Shown: one piece after another, positions 15,595 through 24,032 of the stretch | Numbering within the stretch: the first letter of the stretch is position 1 | How the letters are laid out: each line of letters starts with the position of its first letter | Source: JAPKZH01 sp964537875 | GTDB lineage: Bacteria > Acidobacteriota > Aminicenantia > Aminicenantales > UBA4085 | Assembly (NCBI GenBank): GCA_964537875.1 | Contig: CAZIDN010000048.1 | Location: 1 to 27,942, forward strand | Length of the DNA stretch: 27,942 bases | Direction: 5' to 3' | The notes under the pieces: generated by a model | The model's database searches: none | What the model saw: only the letters and a program-made list of their open reading frames with translations | Told to the model about the DNA's origin: nothing | Position numbers and translations under genes: made by a program

Positions 15595-15660
15595 AATTTT
15601 AAACTTTCTCACTATGCATCTACCTCAAGATAGCCTCGTGTAATGCGTAGATTTGACCCC
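15595..15660. repeat. Palindromic intergenic repeat, copy 5 (degenerate)
   Basis: The right arm (about 15637-15660), ending GATTTGACCCC, is recognisable. The left arm (about 15595-15618) keeps only AAACTTTCTCACTATGCA, four mismatches from the 18-base core of copies 1 and 2, and has lost the GGGGTC end. It is an old, decayed copy just after the selenoprotein gene. Confidence 0.65.
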
Positions 15661-15755
15661 CTATTGATTTTCCATGGGAGTTATTCTTTGGCCGGACGGC
15701 CGATTAGAGATAGAGGGCCAATTAATGTCCCAAGGCGAGATAGGTGGGATAGCCG

Positions 15756-16637
15756 ATGAAGCGCGCTATTTGGCTGAGTGATATTCATCTGGATCACCTT
15801 CGTCCGCCGGATTCTGCTCTCTTCCTGGAGTCCATCAGGAAATTATCGGGCACCTCGATTTGGATCAGCGGTGATATTGGCCGAGCCGATACGATTGTCG
15901 AGTTTCTCGTCCAGATGGAGTCGACCCTGGCGCAACCCATCTATTTTGTTCTAGGGAACCATGATTACTATCTCAGCTCCATAAACAACCTGAGATCCAG
16001 GATCCAAAAAGCTTGCGGCAATTCCCAAAGGCTTTGCTGGCTTTGCGATTCCGATGCCGTAGAAATATCCCCTGACGTCGGGCTGCTCGGACACGATTCC
16101 TGGGCGGATGGCCGGCTTGGAGATTATGACAGATCCGGCCTGCTTTTAAACGATTACATCTTGATCCGGGATTTCAATCCATTCCTCCAAAGGTCGGAAA
16201 ACGCCGCCCAGTCTTTCCCGCTCAATCCCCATGATCTCATGGACCTTATTTATAGAAAACAGACAAAGCAGGACCGACTTCTAAGAATGCAGGCTTTGGT
16301 GGATGAGGCGGTCGAATACATCGAAAGGCATCTTCCTGCTGCGCTCGCAAAGTTCAAGCATGTCTATTTTCTAACTCATGTTCCTCCCTTTAAAGAGGCG
16401 TGCTGGCATCAAGGCAGAATTTCTGACGATAACGGCCTGCCGCATTTTTCGGCCAAGGTTGTGGGCGAAACGCTCGTCCGGATCATGGAAAAACATCCGG
16501 ACAGACAGCTCACTGTGCTGTGCGGCCATACCCATAGCGGAGGCGTCGCTCAAGTCCTCGACAATCTAGTGGTTTACACGGCCCAAGCCGTCTACGGCAG
16601 CCCCGATATCCAAAAGATTTTCTCTTTGGAAGATTGA
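15756..16637 (+). CDS. Calcineurin-like metallophosphoesterase
   Basis: A 293-residue cytosolic phosphoesterase with the full set of metal-binding motifs: D9 and H11 (SDIHLD), D40 (SGD), N68-H69-D70 (GNHD), a later histidine in LTHVPP and GHTH (257-260). These define a dinuclear-metal centre that hydrolyses phosphomono- or diesters. The substrate is unknown; members act on nucleotides, cyclic nucleotides, phospholipids or protein phosphate. A plausible Shine-Dalgarno AGGTGGG lies about 8 bases before the ATG. It stands alone between repeat copy 5 and a convergent lipoprotein gene. Confidence 0.93.
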   Translation: MKRAIWLSDIHLDHLRPPDSALFLESIRKLSGTSIWISGDIGRADTIVEFLVQMESTLAQPIYFVLGNHDYYLSSINNLRSRIQKACGNSQRLCWLCDSDAVEISPDVGLLGHDSWADGRLGDYDRSGLLLNDYILIRDFNPFLQRSENAAQSFPLNPHDLMDLIYRKQTKQDRLLRMQALVDEAVEYIERHLPAALAKFKHVYFLTHVPPFKEACWHQGRISDDNGLPHFSAKVVGETLVRIMEKHPDRQLTVLCGHTHSGGVAQVLDNLVVYTAQAVYGSPDIQKIFSLED

Positions 16638-16675
16638 GCAAGATGACCCCGGGAGGGTTTGGTCAGGACAATAAA

Positions 16676-16697
16676 CCGGTCCCAATGGGCGGACCGG
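16676..16697. terminator. Hairpin between convergent genes
   Basis: CCGGTCC (16676-16682) and GGACCGG (16691-16697) pair perfectly around an 8-base loop, in the 74-base gap between the metallophosphoesterase and the FxLYD lipoprotein, which converge. No T-tract follows, so its action as a bidirectional terminator is only a guess. Confidence 0.35.
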
Positions 16698-16711
16698 ACT
16701 TCGCCTGCGCC

Positions 16712-17392
16712 CTAGATAACTTTGTCCAATTGGACTTTGCAGGTGGATATCTTTTTTGGCGGAATATCGGAATACGCCGAAAAAGTCTTGATCGAGCCAT
16801 TGGGAAAACTCGTAAAATCTATAAACGAGTTGCTGAGCAGGGATCCTTCGGCATCATAAAGGGCGATGACAAATTTGGCGATGATAAAGTCTTTTCCGGC
16901 GCTGTTTTTGATTTCTCCGACGACCTCCGTGATTCCATGCGAATCGCGAAAGGTAATTTTTCTGGCCGCAAATCCGCCGCCGATATCCTGGAATGTCACA
17001 CGCCGGGCCCGATCATCCGCCTGCAGCTTTTCCTGTTTCAGCCTGGCAATGGCGGCCGCTTCATCTCTGGCTGTTTTTACGATCGGCTTTCCGGCAGCTC
17101 TTGCCATCAAAAGCTCCAGGAGTTTGAGCGCCTCGTCATAGTTCGCGGACTGTTTTTCCTTGATGGCTTTCTCCAGCATCGATTCGGGGGTTTCCGTGAA
17201 TTGCGAGATCTCTTTCTCCAGGTCAGCGATCTTGGCGGTCAATTCCTGATTTTTACTGTCCAGCGCGACCAATTTCCGGTTTAATTGTTCGTTCTCCTTT
17301 TTAAGCGCGGCGCTTGGATCGTTGCAGGAGAGCCCCAGGCCGATCAGACAGGCAGCCATGAGGATCGCTCCGAAGCCTTTTATTTTTTTCAT
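16712..17392 (-). CDS. Lipoprotein with coiled coil and C-terminal FxLYD domain
   Basis: A 226-residue envelope protein. The N terminus has a lipoprotein signal ending GLGLSC, which loosely fits a lipobox. A coiled coil follows (about 28-65, heptads of L, K and E). The middle is helical, and the C-terminal ~100 residues form a beta-rich domain with GEIKNSAGKDFIIAKFVIAL then YDAEGSLL, the FxLYD signature. FxLYD domains are extracellular and thought to be binding modules; no enzymatic motif is present. I took the ATG at 17392 because it gives a clean signal peptide and has AAGGAG 10 bases upstream; the frame stays open further up, into repeat copy 6, but that part is not protein-like. The neighbours are repeat copy 6 upstream and the metallophosphoesterase, convergent, downstream. 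Confidence 0.85.
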   Translation of the reverse strand: MKKIKGFGAILMAACLIGLGLSCNDPSAALKKENEQLNRKLVALDSKNQELTAKIADLEKEISQFTETPESMLEKAIKEKQSANYDEALKLLELLMARAAGKPIVKTARDEAAAIARLKQEKLQADDRARRVTFQDIGGGFAARKITFRDSHGITEVVGEIKNSAGKDFIIAKFVIALYDAEGSLLSNSFIDFTSFPNGSIKTFSAYSDIPPKKISTCKVQLDKVI

Positions 17393-17528
17393 GGTTTGCT
17401 CGCTCCTTAATAGGCATCCTTTATAAAGCAGACTGATGACAATACCATGATGTTCAATTTTTGGATCCGATCCGGACAAAAAACAATGCCCTTTGCAGGT
17501 GATTCCGGGGGTGATTTTCAAAGACATT

Positions 17529-17594
17529 GGGGTCAAACCTACTCATTACGCAGAGTTCTCTCGGGGAAGATACGTAATGAGTAGGTTTGACCCC
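17529..17594. repeat. Palindromic intergenic repeat, copy 6 (CCTACTC subtype)
   Basis: The arms at 17529-17552 and 17571-17594 are inverted with one mismatch (TACG for TGCG), around an 18-base loop. The left arm is identical to copies 1 and 2. It lies just after the stop (17605) of the minus-strand membrane-protein gene and upstream of the lipoprotein gene. Confidence 0.95.
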
Positions 17595-17604
17595 GGACCG
17601 CCTG

Positions 17605-18537
17605 CTAGGCGGGAGTGCTTCCGGACGGACTCTCCGGCCGAGCGAACAATTCATATTCAGGTCCGAACTGAGCCAGGAACTCCAGGCTGAAGGCCCTGAA
17701 AAAGTACCATACGGGCAAAGTGATGACGGTTCCGATATAAGGGATCACCAACAGAAACCAGCCTATACAGCACGTGATGAGACCGGCGAAAACGACAGCA
17801 ATGACGAAGGCTATGATCAGGACAAACACCAGCAGTCCATACAGGATGAAGTGAAACGGATGCTGCCCGAAAACAGATAAGAACATATGCCAGGCCGGGG
17901 CCGTCTTGATGTTGTTCTTGTACATGATTGGAACAACGAAATCCCTCAGGAACAAAAAGATGTAGGCAATGATGATCACGATCAAAAGGAAAAACAGTGC
18001 CATCCCTACCGCCAGGATGATCGGTAGCGGAAAATCGCCGCGGTCCTCATAGTAATGAGCGGCCGTGATAAAGAAAATGACAGAGAACAGGATGGACAGC
18101 GACAGCCCGATCAGGCCAAAAACCAGGCGCCATACGAACAGCGAGTTGCCCAGCGTCTTGAAACGCTTCCAGGGGACGGAGATTTCGGCCTTGTCGCGGA
18201 CCACATTATCCAGAAACAGGAAGCTTCCTCGAGAGCTCAGCCACAAGATGATAACCAGGACGGCCATGATAATCATTACGCCAAAAACAATGGCCATGAA
18301 CAATAAGGGGTGACTGTTCAGCCACTGCCAGGCCCGGTTGGGAAAGTCGACGAACTCGCGGAAGCTCCCACGATCGCTCCACCTTGAGGTCATCGTTCCA
18401 TTGTGCCAGTCCGCCAATCCGGCGAGGAAGGCCGTGAATCCCAAGAGGAACCATTTGTTCAGGTCGAACGGCTTGAAAAGTGCGATCTTCATCCGGTTCC
18501 AGGCCCGGCCGAAAGGCCCGAAATAGGAGATGTCCAT
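17605..18537 (-). CDS. Multipass integral membrane protein, unknown function
   Basis: A 310-residue membrane protein with about six hydrophobic segments (around 28-43, 79-100, 131-158, 172-198, 226-254, 256-282), no signal peptide and no catalytic motif. The N terminus SYFGPFGRAWNRMKIALFKPFDLNKWFLLGFTAFLAGL resembles the uncharacterised DUF4013/glycerophosphodiesterase-membrane-domain-like proteins often found beside kinases and envelope genes in Acidobacteriota, but I do not assign it. GGAGGGG (18543-18549) precedes the ATG. It is transcribed in the same direction as the lipoprotein at 16712-17392, but repeat copy 6 separates them. Confidence 0.85.
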   Translation of the reverse strand: MDISYFGPFGRAWNRMKIALFKPFDLNKWFLLGFTAFLAGLADWHNGTMTSRWSDRGSFREFVDFPNRAWQWLNSHPLLFMAIVFGVMIIMAVLVIILWLSSRGSFLFLDNVVRDKAEISVPWKRFKTLGNSLFVWRLVFGLIGLSLSILFSVIFFITAAHYYEDRGDFPLPIILAVGMALFFLLIVIIIAYIFLFLRDFVVPIMYKNNIKTAPAWHMFLSVFGQHPFHFILYGLLVFVLIIAFVIAVVFAGLITCCIGWFLLVIPYIGTVITLPVWYFFRAFSLEFLAQFGPEYELFARPESPSGSTPA

Positions 18538-18828
18538 GCTACCCCTCCAGGCAAAATGCTAATTCCATGCTTGCTCCATTCTATATAACTTGCCGCTTGA
18601 ATCAAAGATTTTATTTATCCGGCAGGAGCGCCATTTTTATTTTTGACGGGGCGGGGGACATCGAGATTTCCAAACGCTGGATCAGGGATTCAGCGGCCTT
18701 AGATCCCGCTGGATGAGGTTGGAGAAGACCATCCCAAGGTGAGCGACATCACCGTCATCACCCACTACGAAATCAAATAGCCCGCGCACTCTGCGATTCT
18801 GGCGAAACAGCCGGCGCGATCGTCCGGC

Positions 18829-19944
18829 CTATCTTCTTCTCGTTCCTCCGGATGAGCGGCCCGACGAGGGCGGGCTGAAAGACCTGGAAATGGAGGGCCC
18901 GGAGAACGATCTATAAGACGGGTTGGAGAATGAACGGGGTACGGTCAACCTGGGAGAATAGGAACGTGAAGGTCTGGAATAGATCCGGGAACTCGAGAGA
19001 GACGAAGACGTTCTGTTCGACGGAGCGATTCTCGAAGGATAAATTTTTCCGCGCGGACTCAGGGATGACGGACTCGATCGTAAAACGGGATTGGCCCTTC
19101 TGATGATTCCCCGCGGCTCTTGAAGCTGATCTTTCCGGATCACGGTCCGGCCGGACCGACCATAGAAGCCGGGAAAATAATTGCCGTAAAACCCGTACCC
19201 GTACCCATAGTCATAGGGATAATAGCCGTAATACCAGCTGTTCCAGGACCAATAGGGATTCCAGCCAAAATACCACGTCGGCCAAATGTGAGGGGACCAG
19301 AAATAAGGATTGTAATGATACCAAAATGGGGACCAACCCATGACCCAGTCAAGCCTTGACCAAGGCCACCAGGGGGAGAACGTCCATCCCATCCATCCGC
19401 CGTAAGCGTAGGCTCTCCATGGATCTGGTTCGTATTCTCGATCAATGGTCTCCTCTGCGAGACCCCGGCTCCAGCTATCGAATTTGTCCACGACTCTCGG
19501 ATCTTCGTACACGTCCGTCTTGTTCTTTTCCACATCGACCCTATAGAGTCTCCGTCCCCGAAAAGAATGCTCCCGCTGGGGACTTCGAACTTTAACTGTC
19601 TGGTCCATCAATTGAAGATAAATACTCCCTTGCCAGACGCTGAGGGTGGCGGATTCTTTTTGAAGATCCGTGAACACAACGCTGGTATGCGGACCCAATC
19701 GGACCCAATTTCCATCTCCCAGATCGACTTCGACCATGCCTTTTCCCGTGTTGAGCGCGTCTCCCGGCTTCACGGTCATATGGAGTTCGGCTTTTTCAAA
19801 GTTCTGGAAGGAAACGATCCCTTCGACATGGCTGATAAAAGCAGAGGTTTCTTCCGTCGCAGCTTGGGGCGTATTTTGAGAGAGGAGCAAAACGGGAAGG
19901 AACAAGAGCCCCGCGATCAAAGCATAGGATGATTTTGCATTCAT
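18829..19944 (-). CDS. Secreted FecR-domain protein with W/Y-rich middle and S/R-rich tail
   Basis: A 371-residue exported protein. Residues 1-22 are a signal peptide. About 36-135 is a FecR-like domain (GIVSF, then GDALNTGKGMVEVDLGDGNWVRLGPHTSV, then WQGSIYLQL). About 172-262 is extremely rich in Trp, Tyr, Phe, Gly and Pro (for example WSPFWYHYNPYFW), and the last ~100 residues are rich in Ser, Arg and Pro. FecR domains occur in anti-sigma regulators and in surface proteins; there is no inner-membrane segment or sigma factor here, so this is not a classical FecR regulator. The aromatic segment may bind carbohydrate or assemble at the surface. AAGGAGG is well placed before the ATG. Confidence 0.85.
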   Translation of the reverse strand: MNAKSSYALIAGLLFLPVLLLSQNTPQAATEETSAFISHVEGIVSFQNFEKAELHMTVKPGDALNTGKGMVEVDLGDGNWVRLGPHTSVVFTDLQKESATLSVWQGSIYLQLMDQTVKVRSPQREHSFRGRRLYRVDVEKNKTDVYEDPRVVDKFDSWSRGLAEETIDREYEPDPWRAYAYGGWMGWTFSPWWPWSRLDWVMGWSPFWYHYNPYFWSPHIWPTWYFGWNPYWSWNSWYYGYYPYDYGYGYGFYGNYFPGFYGRSGRTVIRKDQLQEPRGIIRRANPVLRSSPSSLSPRGKIYPSRIAPSNRTSSSLSSSRIYSRPSRSYSPRLTVPRSFSNPSYRSFSGPSISRSFSPPSSGRSSGGTRRR

Positions 19945-20010
19945 CGTATCCTCCTTGCCGCGAGCTTAAACAGGCTCGCCGCCGAGAATAGAATTGCCCA
20001 CGTCCTTATT

Positions 20011-20039
20011 ATTATACCACAGATCCTGAATGCTTGAAA
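20011..20039 (-). promoter_or_regulatory. Extended -10 promoter for the FecR gene
   Basis: The minus strand reads TGG then TATAAT (20011-20016), an extended -10 element. The -35 region (20034-20039, TTTCAA) is poor, as is usual for extended -10 promoters. The leader would be about 60 bases. Confidence 0.55.
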
Positions 20040-20138
20040 ATAGCAAGCTCCCGAGCCATGCGGAGCAGGATGGAACTATGGGATCGATTTTCGATCGCCC
20101 CAGGCGCCGGCATTCCGAAAGAGTAGACTTCCGCAGAT

Positions 20139-20306
20139 CTATAGGGGTTGAGATTCCGGGGTTTCTTCGCTGGGGGGAAGCCCGCCGCCTTCCTCCGGTG
20201 TCTTATCCTTGGCTAAGCGCCTGCGCCTCTTTTCTTCTTTTCTTTGCTGCCGGAGAAGCTCTCGGCTTCTCTTCGCGCCCTTATACGCTTTGTTGCTTTT
20301 CCGCAA
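20139..20306 (-). CDS. Small, highly basic protein of unknown function
   Basis: A 55-residue protein starting at TTG, with GGAGG four bases upstream (20311-20315). It reads SNKAYKGAKRSRELLRQQRK then EEKRRRRLAKDK, followed by an acidic, Pro-rich tail. Short lysine/arginine-rich proteins with a similar SNKAYKxAKRxxEL start occur in several bacterial phyla; their role is unknown, and nucleic-acid binding is plausible. An ATG at 20336 and a longer frame to 20402 are possible starts, but they lack a good ribosome site and the extra residues are not protein-like. It diverges from the kinase at 20447. Confidence 0.6.
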   Translation of the reverse strand: MRKSNKAYKGAKRSRELLRQQRKEEKRRRRLAKDKTPEEGGGLPPSEETPESQPL

Positions 20307-20386
20307 AATTCCTCCGTTTGTCTTTTCGGAGATCATATCACAACTGGAGGCGCGCCGATAGAGGCTCCGAATAATATTTTTCGAAT

Positions 20387-20415
20387 TTGACTCTTTCCCC
20401 AAAAAAAATTATTCT
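20387..20415 (+). promoter_or_regulatory. Sigma-70-like promoter for the kinase-TPR receptor
   Basis: TTGACT (20387-20392), a 17-base spacer and TATTCT (20410-20415). The spacer begins CTTTCCCCAAAAA and matches the promoters at 2327 and 6296. It lies 32 bases before the ATG at 20447. Confidence 0.6.
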
Positions 20416-20446
20416 ATGCAGAGCTAAGCAAGGGAGAGTGAAGGCC

Positions 20447-22936
20447 ATGCAATGTCCCCTCTGCCGTTTTGAGAATCAAGAAGGGGCTCGCATTTGCGAA
20501 AACTGCGATACGCCCCTGCGTCCGGCAAAAGAAGTCCCCGCCGGCCAGACAGAAACCGTCATAACCGTTACCGAAGAGCTGACCACCGGCTCGGTCTTTG
20601 CCAACCGTTACCAGGTCATCGAAGAGATCGGCCGCGGCGGCATGGGACGGATCTACAAGGTCTTGGATTACAAGATCAACGAGAAAATCGCCCTCAAGCT
20701 GATAAGACCGGACTCGGTATCTGGCTCAGAGGCCATCGAGAGATTCGGCAACGAGCTCCGTCTAGCCCGTAAGGTCAGACATAAGAATGTCTGCGCGGTG
20801 TTCGACCTGGGCGAGGCCGAGGGCGCCCACTTCATCACGATGGAATATGTCTCGGGCGAAAATCTCAAGATGATGATCCAAATGATAGGGACGCTGAGTA
20901 TCGCTACGGTCCTCAGCGTCGGAAAACAGGTCTGCGACGGCCTGGCCGAAGCCCATAGCTTGGGGATCATTCACCGGGACCTGAAGCCGCAGAACATCAT
21001 GATCGAAAAGGGCGGGATTGCCAAGATCATGGATTTCGGGATCGCCAGATCGGTCTTGGAGAAGGGCATCACCGGCCCCAATGCCTGGATCGGGACGCCG
21101 GAGTATGTGTCCCCGGAACAGGCGGAAGGAAAAGACGTTGATCATCGATCCGATATCTATTCGCTGGGGGTCGTCCTCTATGAGATGGCCACAGGCCGCG
21201 TGCCGTTTGAGGGCGAAACAGCCTTCGGCATTGCCATGAAGCATAAAGAGGCGATCCCCAAGAACCCGAAAAAGTTCAACCCCAACGTCCCTGACGCCTT
21301 GAGCGATGTCATCCTCAAATGCCTGGAAAAGGACAAGGCCAGACGATACCAAAACGCCATTGAAATCCGCGAAGAACTGGAGAAGCTCGAAAAGTCCCTC
21401 CCGACGACAGAGCGGATCGTGGCGAAGAAGATGGCCCGTCCGACAAAAGAAATCACGGTCAAATTCAGGCCGAAGAAAATCCTCGTCCCCGGCCTGATTG
21501 TCGCGGCCGTGGTCATCTTGGCAGCGCTCGTCATCCAGCTCGTGATTTCCCGGAAAGGAGCAGCTCCGGCCAAGCCCGAAAAGCCCTCCATCGCCGTGCT
21601 TCCTTTTGAGGACTTGAGCCCGACAAAAGATCATGAATATCTGTGCAAAGGGATCCCGGATTCGCTCATCAATGCTTTGTCCAATATCAAGGAACTCTGG
21701 GTCCCGTCGAGGACGTCTTCTTTCTTCTTCCAAGAAAAAAAATTGGGCGTCCGTGAGATCGGTCGCGAGCTCGGCGTGAAACACATCCTCGGGGCGACCG
21801 TCCAAGTGCTTCAAGATAAGCTGCGAATTACGGCCAGGCTCACCAGAGTCGAGGACGGCTCCCAAATCTGGTCCGACCAGTATGACCGCAATATGGAAGA
21901 CATCTTCGCCATCCAGGATGATATCGCCCAAAAGATCATCAGGGCTATGAAGATCAAGCTTTTGGGGGAAGAAAAAAAAGAACTGGCCAAAAGGCCGACG
22001 GACAACCTGAAAGCCTACACCTTATACCTCCAGGGCCGGTTGTTGTGGGGGAAGAGGGGCAAAGACAATTTGTTAAAAGCAATCGAGCTTTTTGAATCGG
22101 CCATCCAAGAGGATTCAGGCTATGCCTTGGCCTATACGGGAATTGCCGACTCGTACTTTGTCCTGGCCAGCAACGGACTTCTGCCGTCAAAAGACTGCTA
22201 CACAAAAGCATTGAATAGCTCATTGCAGGCGCTTCAGATCGACGAGGCCCTGGCCGAGGCTCATTGTTCGCTGGCCTCCGTCAGATTTTTCTTTGAATAT
22301 AACTGGCTGGCCGCTGAGATGGAATTCCAAAGGGCCATCGAGCTCAATCCTGCCTATGCGCCCGCCCATGCTTTTTTCGCGTTTGTCCTAGTGAGCAAAG
22401 GCCGTTTTGGTCAGGCCATATCAGAGATGGAGCTGGCGCGCGACCTTGACCCTCTTTCTGCAAGAATTCAGACGAATGTCGGACTTATACACCTAAATGC
22501 CCGGCGGTATGACCAGGCGATAGAGATATTGAGAAAAACCATCGAAAAATTTCCCGAAGCAACGGATGCCACAGCCTATTTGGGAGGCGCCTACTATCTC
22601 AAATCGATGTATGATCAAGCATTGGAGATATTTCAAAAAATCGATGCGACCGCCGGCCTGGGCATTGTCTATGCCAAGATGGGAAGAAGAGCCGAGACCC
22701 AAAAAATTATTAACGAACTCGTCGAGAGATCAAAAAAAGAAATTGTCTCTGCCTATGATGTCGCCCGCCTTTATTTTTCAATTGGGGACGTCGATCAGGG
22801 TTTCAATTGGCTGTATCGGGCTTATGCAGAGCGCGGGCCAAGTGTCTATGAGATGAAAGTCGATCCGTTCCTGGATAGCATACGTTTGGATCCAAGATAT
22901 AATGATCTGCTGAGAAAGATGAACCTGGATTTGTAG
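20447..22936 (+). CDS. Zinc-ribbon Ser/Thr kinase with FlgO/TolB-N-like and TPR domains
   Basis: An 829-residue receptor kinase. Residues 1-25 are a zinc ribbon (C3, C6, C17, C20). The kinase domain (about 55-315) is intact: GRGGMG (62-67), K84, HRDLKPQN (D178), DFG (196-198) and SPE (222-224). A membrane segment follows (about 346-367). Then comes a domain starting SIAVLPFEDLSPTKDHEYLC (from 381), of the FlgO/TolB amino-terminal type, and TPR repeats from about 500 to the end (for example YAPAHAFFAFVLVSKGRFGQA). The C-terminal half should be extracytoplasmic and bind a signal or partner. The ATG at 20447 is chosen because it places the ribbon at the N terminus. Its family promoter lies just upstream, and the VWFA gene follows after 101 bases. 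Confidence 0.95.
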   Translation: MQCPLCRFENQEGARICENCDTPLRPAKEVPAGQTETVITVTEELTTGSVFANRYQVIEEIGRGGMGRIYKVLDYKINEKIALKLIRPDSVSGSEAIERFGNELRLARKVRHKNVCAVFDLGEAEGAHFITMEYVSGENLKMMIQMIGTLSIATVLSVGKQVCDGLAEAHSLGIIHRDLKPQNIMIEKGGIAKIMDFGIARSVLEKGITGPNAWIGTPEYVSPEQAEGKDVDHRSDIYSLGVVLYEMATGRVPFEGETAFGIAMKHKEAIPKNPKKFNPNVPDALSDVILKCLEKDKARRYQNAIEIREELEKLEKSLPTTERIVAKKMARPTKEITVKFRPKKILVPGLIVAAVVILAALVIQLVISRKGAAPAKPEKPSIAVLPFEDLSPTKDHEYLCKGIPDSLINALSNIKELWVPSRTSSFFFQEKKLGVREIGRELGVKHILGATVQVLQDKLRITARLTRVEDGSQIWSDQYDRNMEDIFAIQDDIAQKIIRAMKIKLLGEEKKELAKRPTDNLKAYTLYLQGRLLWGKRGKDNLLKAIELFESAIQEDSGYALAYTGIADSYFVLASNGLLPSKDCYTKALNSSLQALQIDEALAEAHCSLASVRFFFEYNWLAAEMEFQRAIELNPAYAPAHAFFAFVLVSKGRFGQAISEMELARDLDPLSARIQTNVGLIHLNARRYDQAIEILRKTIEKFPEATDATAYLGGAYYLKSMYDQALEIFQKIDATAGLGIVYAKMGRRAETQKIINELVERSKKEIVSAYDVARLYFSIGDVDQGFNWLYRAYAERGPSVYEMKVDPFLDSIRLDPRYNDLLRKMNLDL

Positions 22937-22978
22937 ATCAAAAAAAACCGATCCTCCAAGCGGGATTTTCGGATTTCA

Positions 22979-23007
22979 TTGAATCTTCATTTTTCGTGTG
23001 TTATAAG
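22979..23007 (+). promoter_or_regulatory. Sigma-70-like promoter for the VWFA gene
   Basis: TTGAAT (22979-22984), a 17-base spacer and TATAAG (23002-23007). The TTGAATCTTC start resembles the promoter family at 2327, 6296 and 20387, but the rest of the spacer differs. Confidence 0.55.
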
Positions 23008-23037
23008 TATTTTTAAAGCCGTTACATAAGAATCGCT

Positions 23038-23982
23038 ATGAAACCAAATCGAAGGGCCTTTTTCTTTTTCCTTTTCGCGGCCGCGATCGGCGCTGCTTTC
23101 CAGCCGTCCTTTCCACAAGAGAAAAAGGAGGGCCTGGCCTACAACCTTTCCGTCAATGCCATCTCCATCGCCGTCACCGTTCAGGATAAGAAGGGCAGGT
23201 ATATCAACGACCTGACGGAGAAAGATTTCACGGTCTATGAAAATGACAAAAAGCAGGACATCACGTATTTCAAGCACGACTTTGCGGCGCCCCTGAGCCT
23301 GACCGTCCTCCTCGATGTCAGCGGGAGCATGGCCCTTCAGGACAAACTCAGAGAAAGCAAGGAAGCGCTCAAGCGACTCCTAACCCGACTTCTCAGCCCC
23401 CAGGATGAGGTCTCGCTCTTGATTTTTGCCGACGGCGAAGTGGAAGTGGCGGCCAAGTTCTCGACCGATAAAAGCCAATTTCTGGCCGAGCTGGAGAAAA
23501 CCGCGGCGTATGGACAGACGGCCCTGAATGATGCCGTTGCCGTATCCCCGGAATTTGCCAATAAAGGGAAGAATGATAAAAGGGCGCTCCTTTTGATCAC
23601 GGACGGTATCGAGAATGACAGCCGCACGTCTCCCGACCAGGCCGTCGAAATCGCCAGGCGGGTCGATGTGCCGCTCTACACCATCGGGTATAAAATCCCG
23701 CTCAGCGAGCAATATTTAAAGACGTACAAACGCGATCCGACGCTTACCTCGACCGGAATCATCGCCACGCTTGAAAAATTTTCTCAAGCGACGGGCGGAA
23801 AGGCCTTTTTCATCAACCAGCCCGAGGAAATCAACGCCGCTTTCGAAGAGATCAAAAAAGAGATGGGCCATCAATACATGATTGGATATACGTCTTATAA
23901 AGACTCGAAAAATGAGTATCGAAAAATTAGGGTCGTCACTTCGAACAAGAAATACCAGGCCAGGACCCGGGCCGGGTATTAG
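23038..23982 (+). CDS. Exported VWFA-domain protein of the acidobacterial type
   Basis: A 314-residue protein with an N-terminal signal peptide (about 1-27). Next comes an Ig-like segment with the family hallmark VQDKKGRYINDLTEKDFTVY (about 48-67), then a von Willebrand A domain with an intact MIDAS site: DVSGS (D93, S95, S97), T161 and D189. This order matches the VWFA-related acidobacterial domain family (TIGR03436). The VWA fold binds a divalent metal and a protein ligand at the MIDAS; the partner is unknown. The start is an ATG with little Shine-Dalgarno sequence, but the signal peptide fits it. It lies between the kinase-TPR receptor and the OmpA-like lipoprotein, so an envelope role is plausible. 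Confidence 0.92.
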   Translation: MKPNRRAFFFFLFAAAIGAAFQPSFPQEKKEGLAYNLSVNAISIAVTVQDKKGRYINDLTEKDFTVYENDKKQDITYFKHDFAAPLSLTVLLDVSGSMALQDKLRESKEALKRLLTRLLSPQDEVSLLIFADGEVEVAAKFSTDKSQFLAELEKTAAYGQTALNDAVAVSPEFANKGKNDKRALLLITDGIENDSRTSPDQAVEIARRVDVPLYTIGYKIPLSEQYLKTYKRDPTLTSTGIIATLEKFSQATGGKAFFINQPEEINAAFEEIKKEMGHQYMIGYTSYKDSKNEYRKIRVVTSNKKYQARTRAGY

Positions 23983-24032
23983 AGGAGCATCGGGTCGAGA
24001 GATTTGGCTAGGCAAGGAGGTGATGAATACGA

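Noticed and set aside
18705..18779. Short plus-strand frame ending HYEIK before a stop
   Set aside because: About 24 residues with no start or family; could be a relic but nothing supports it.
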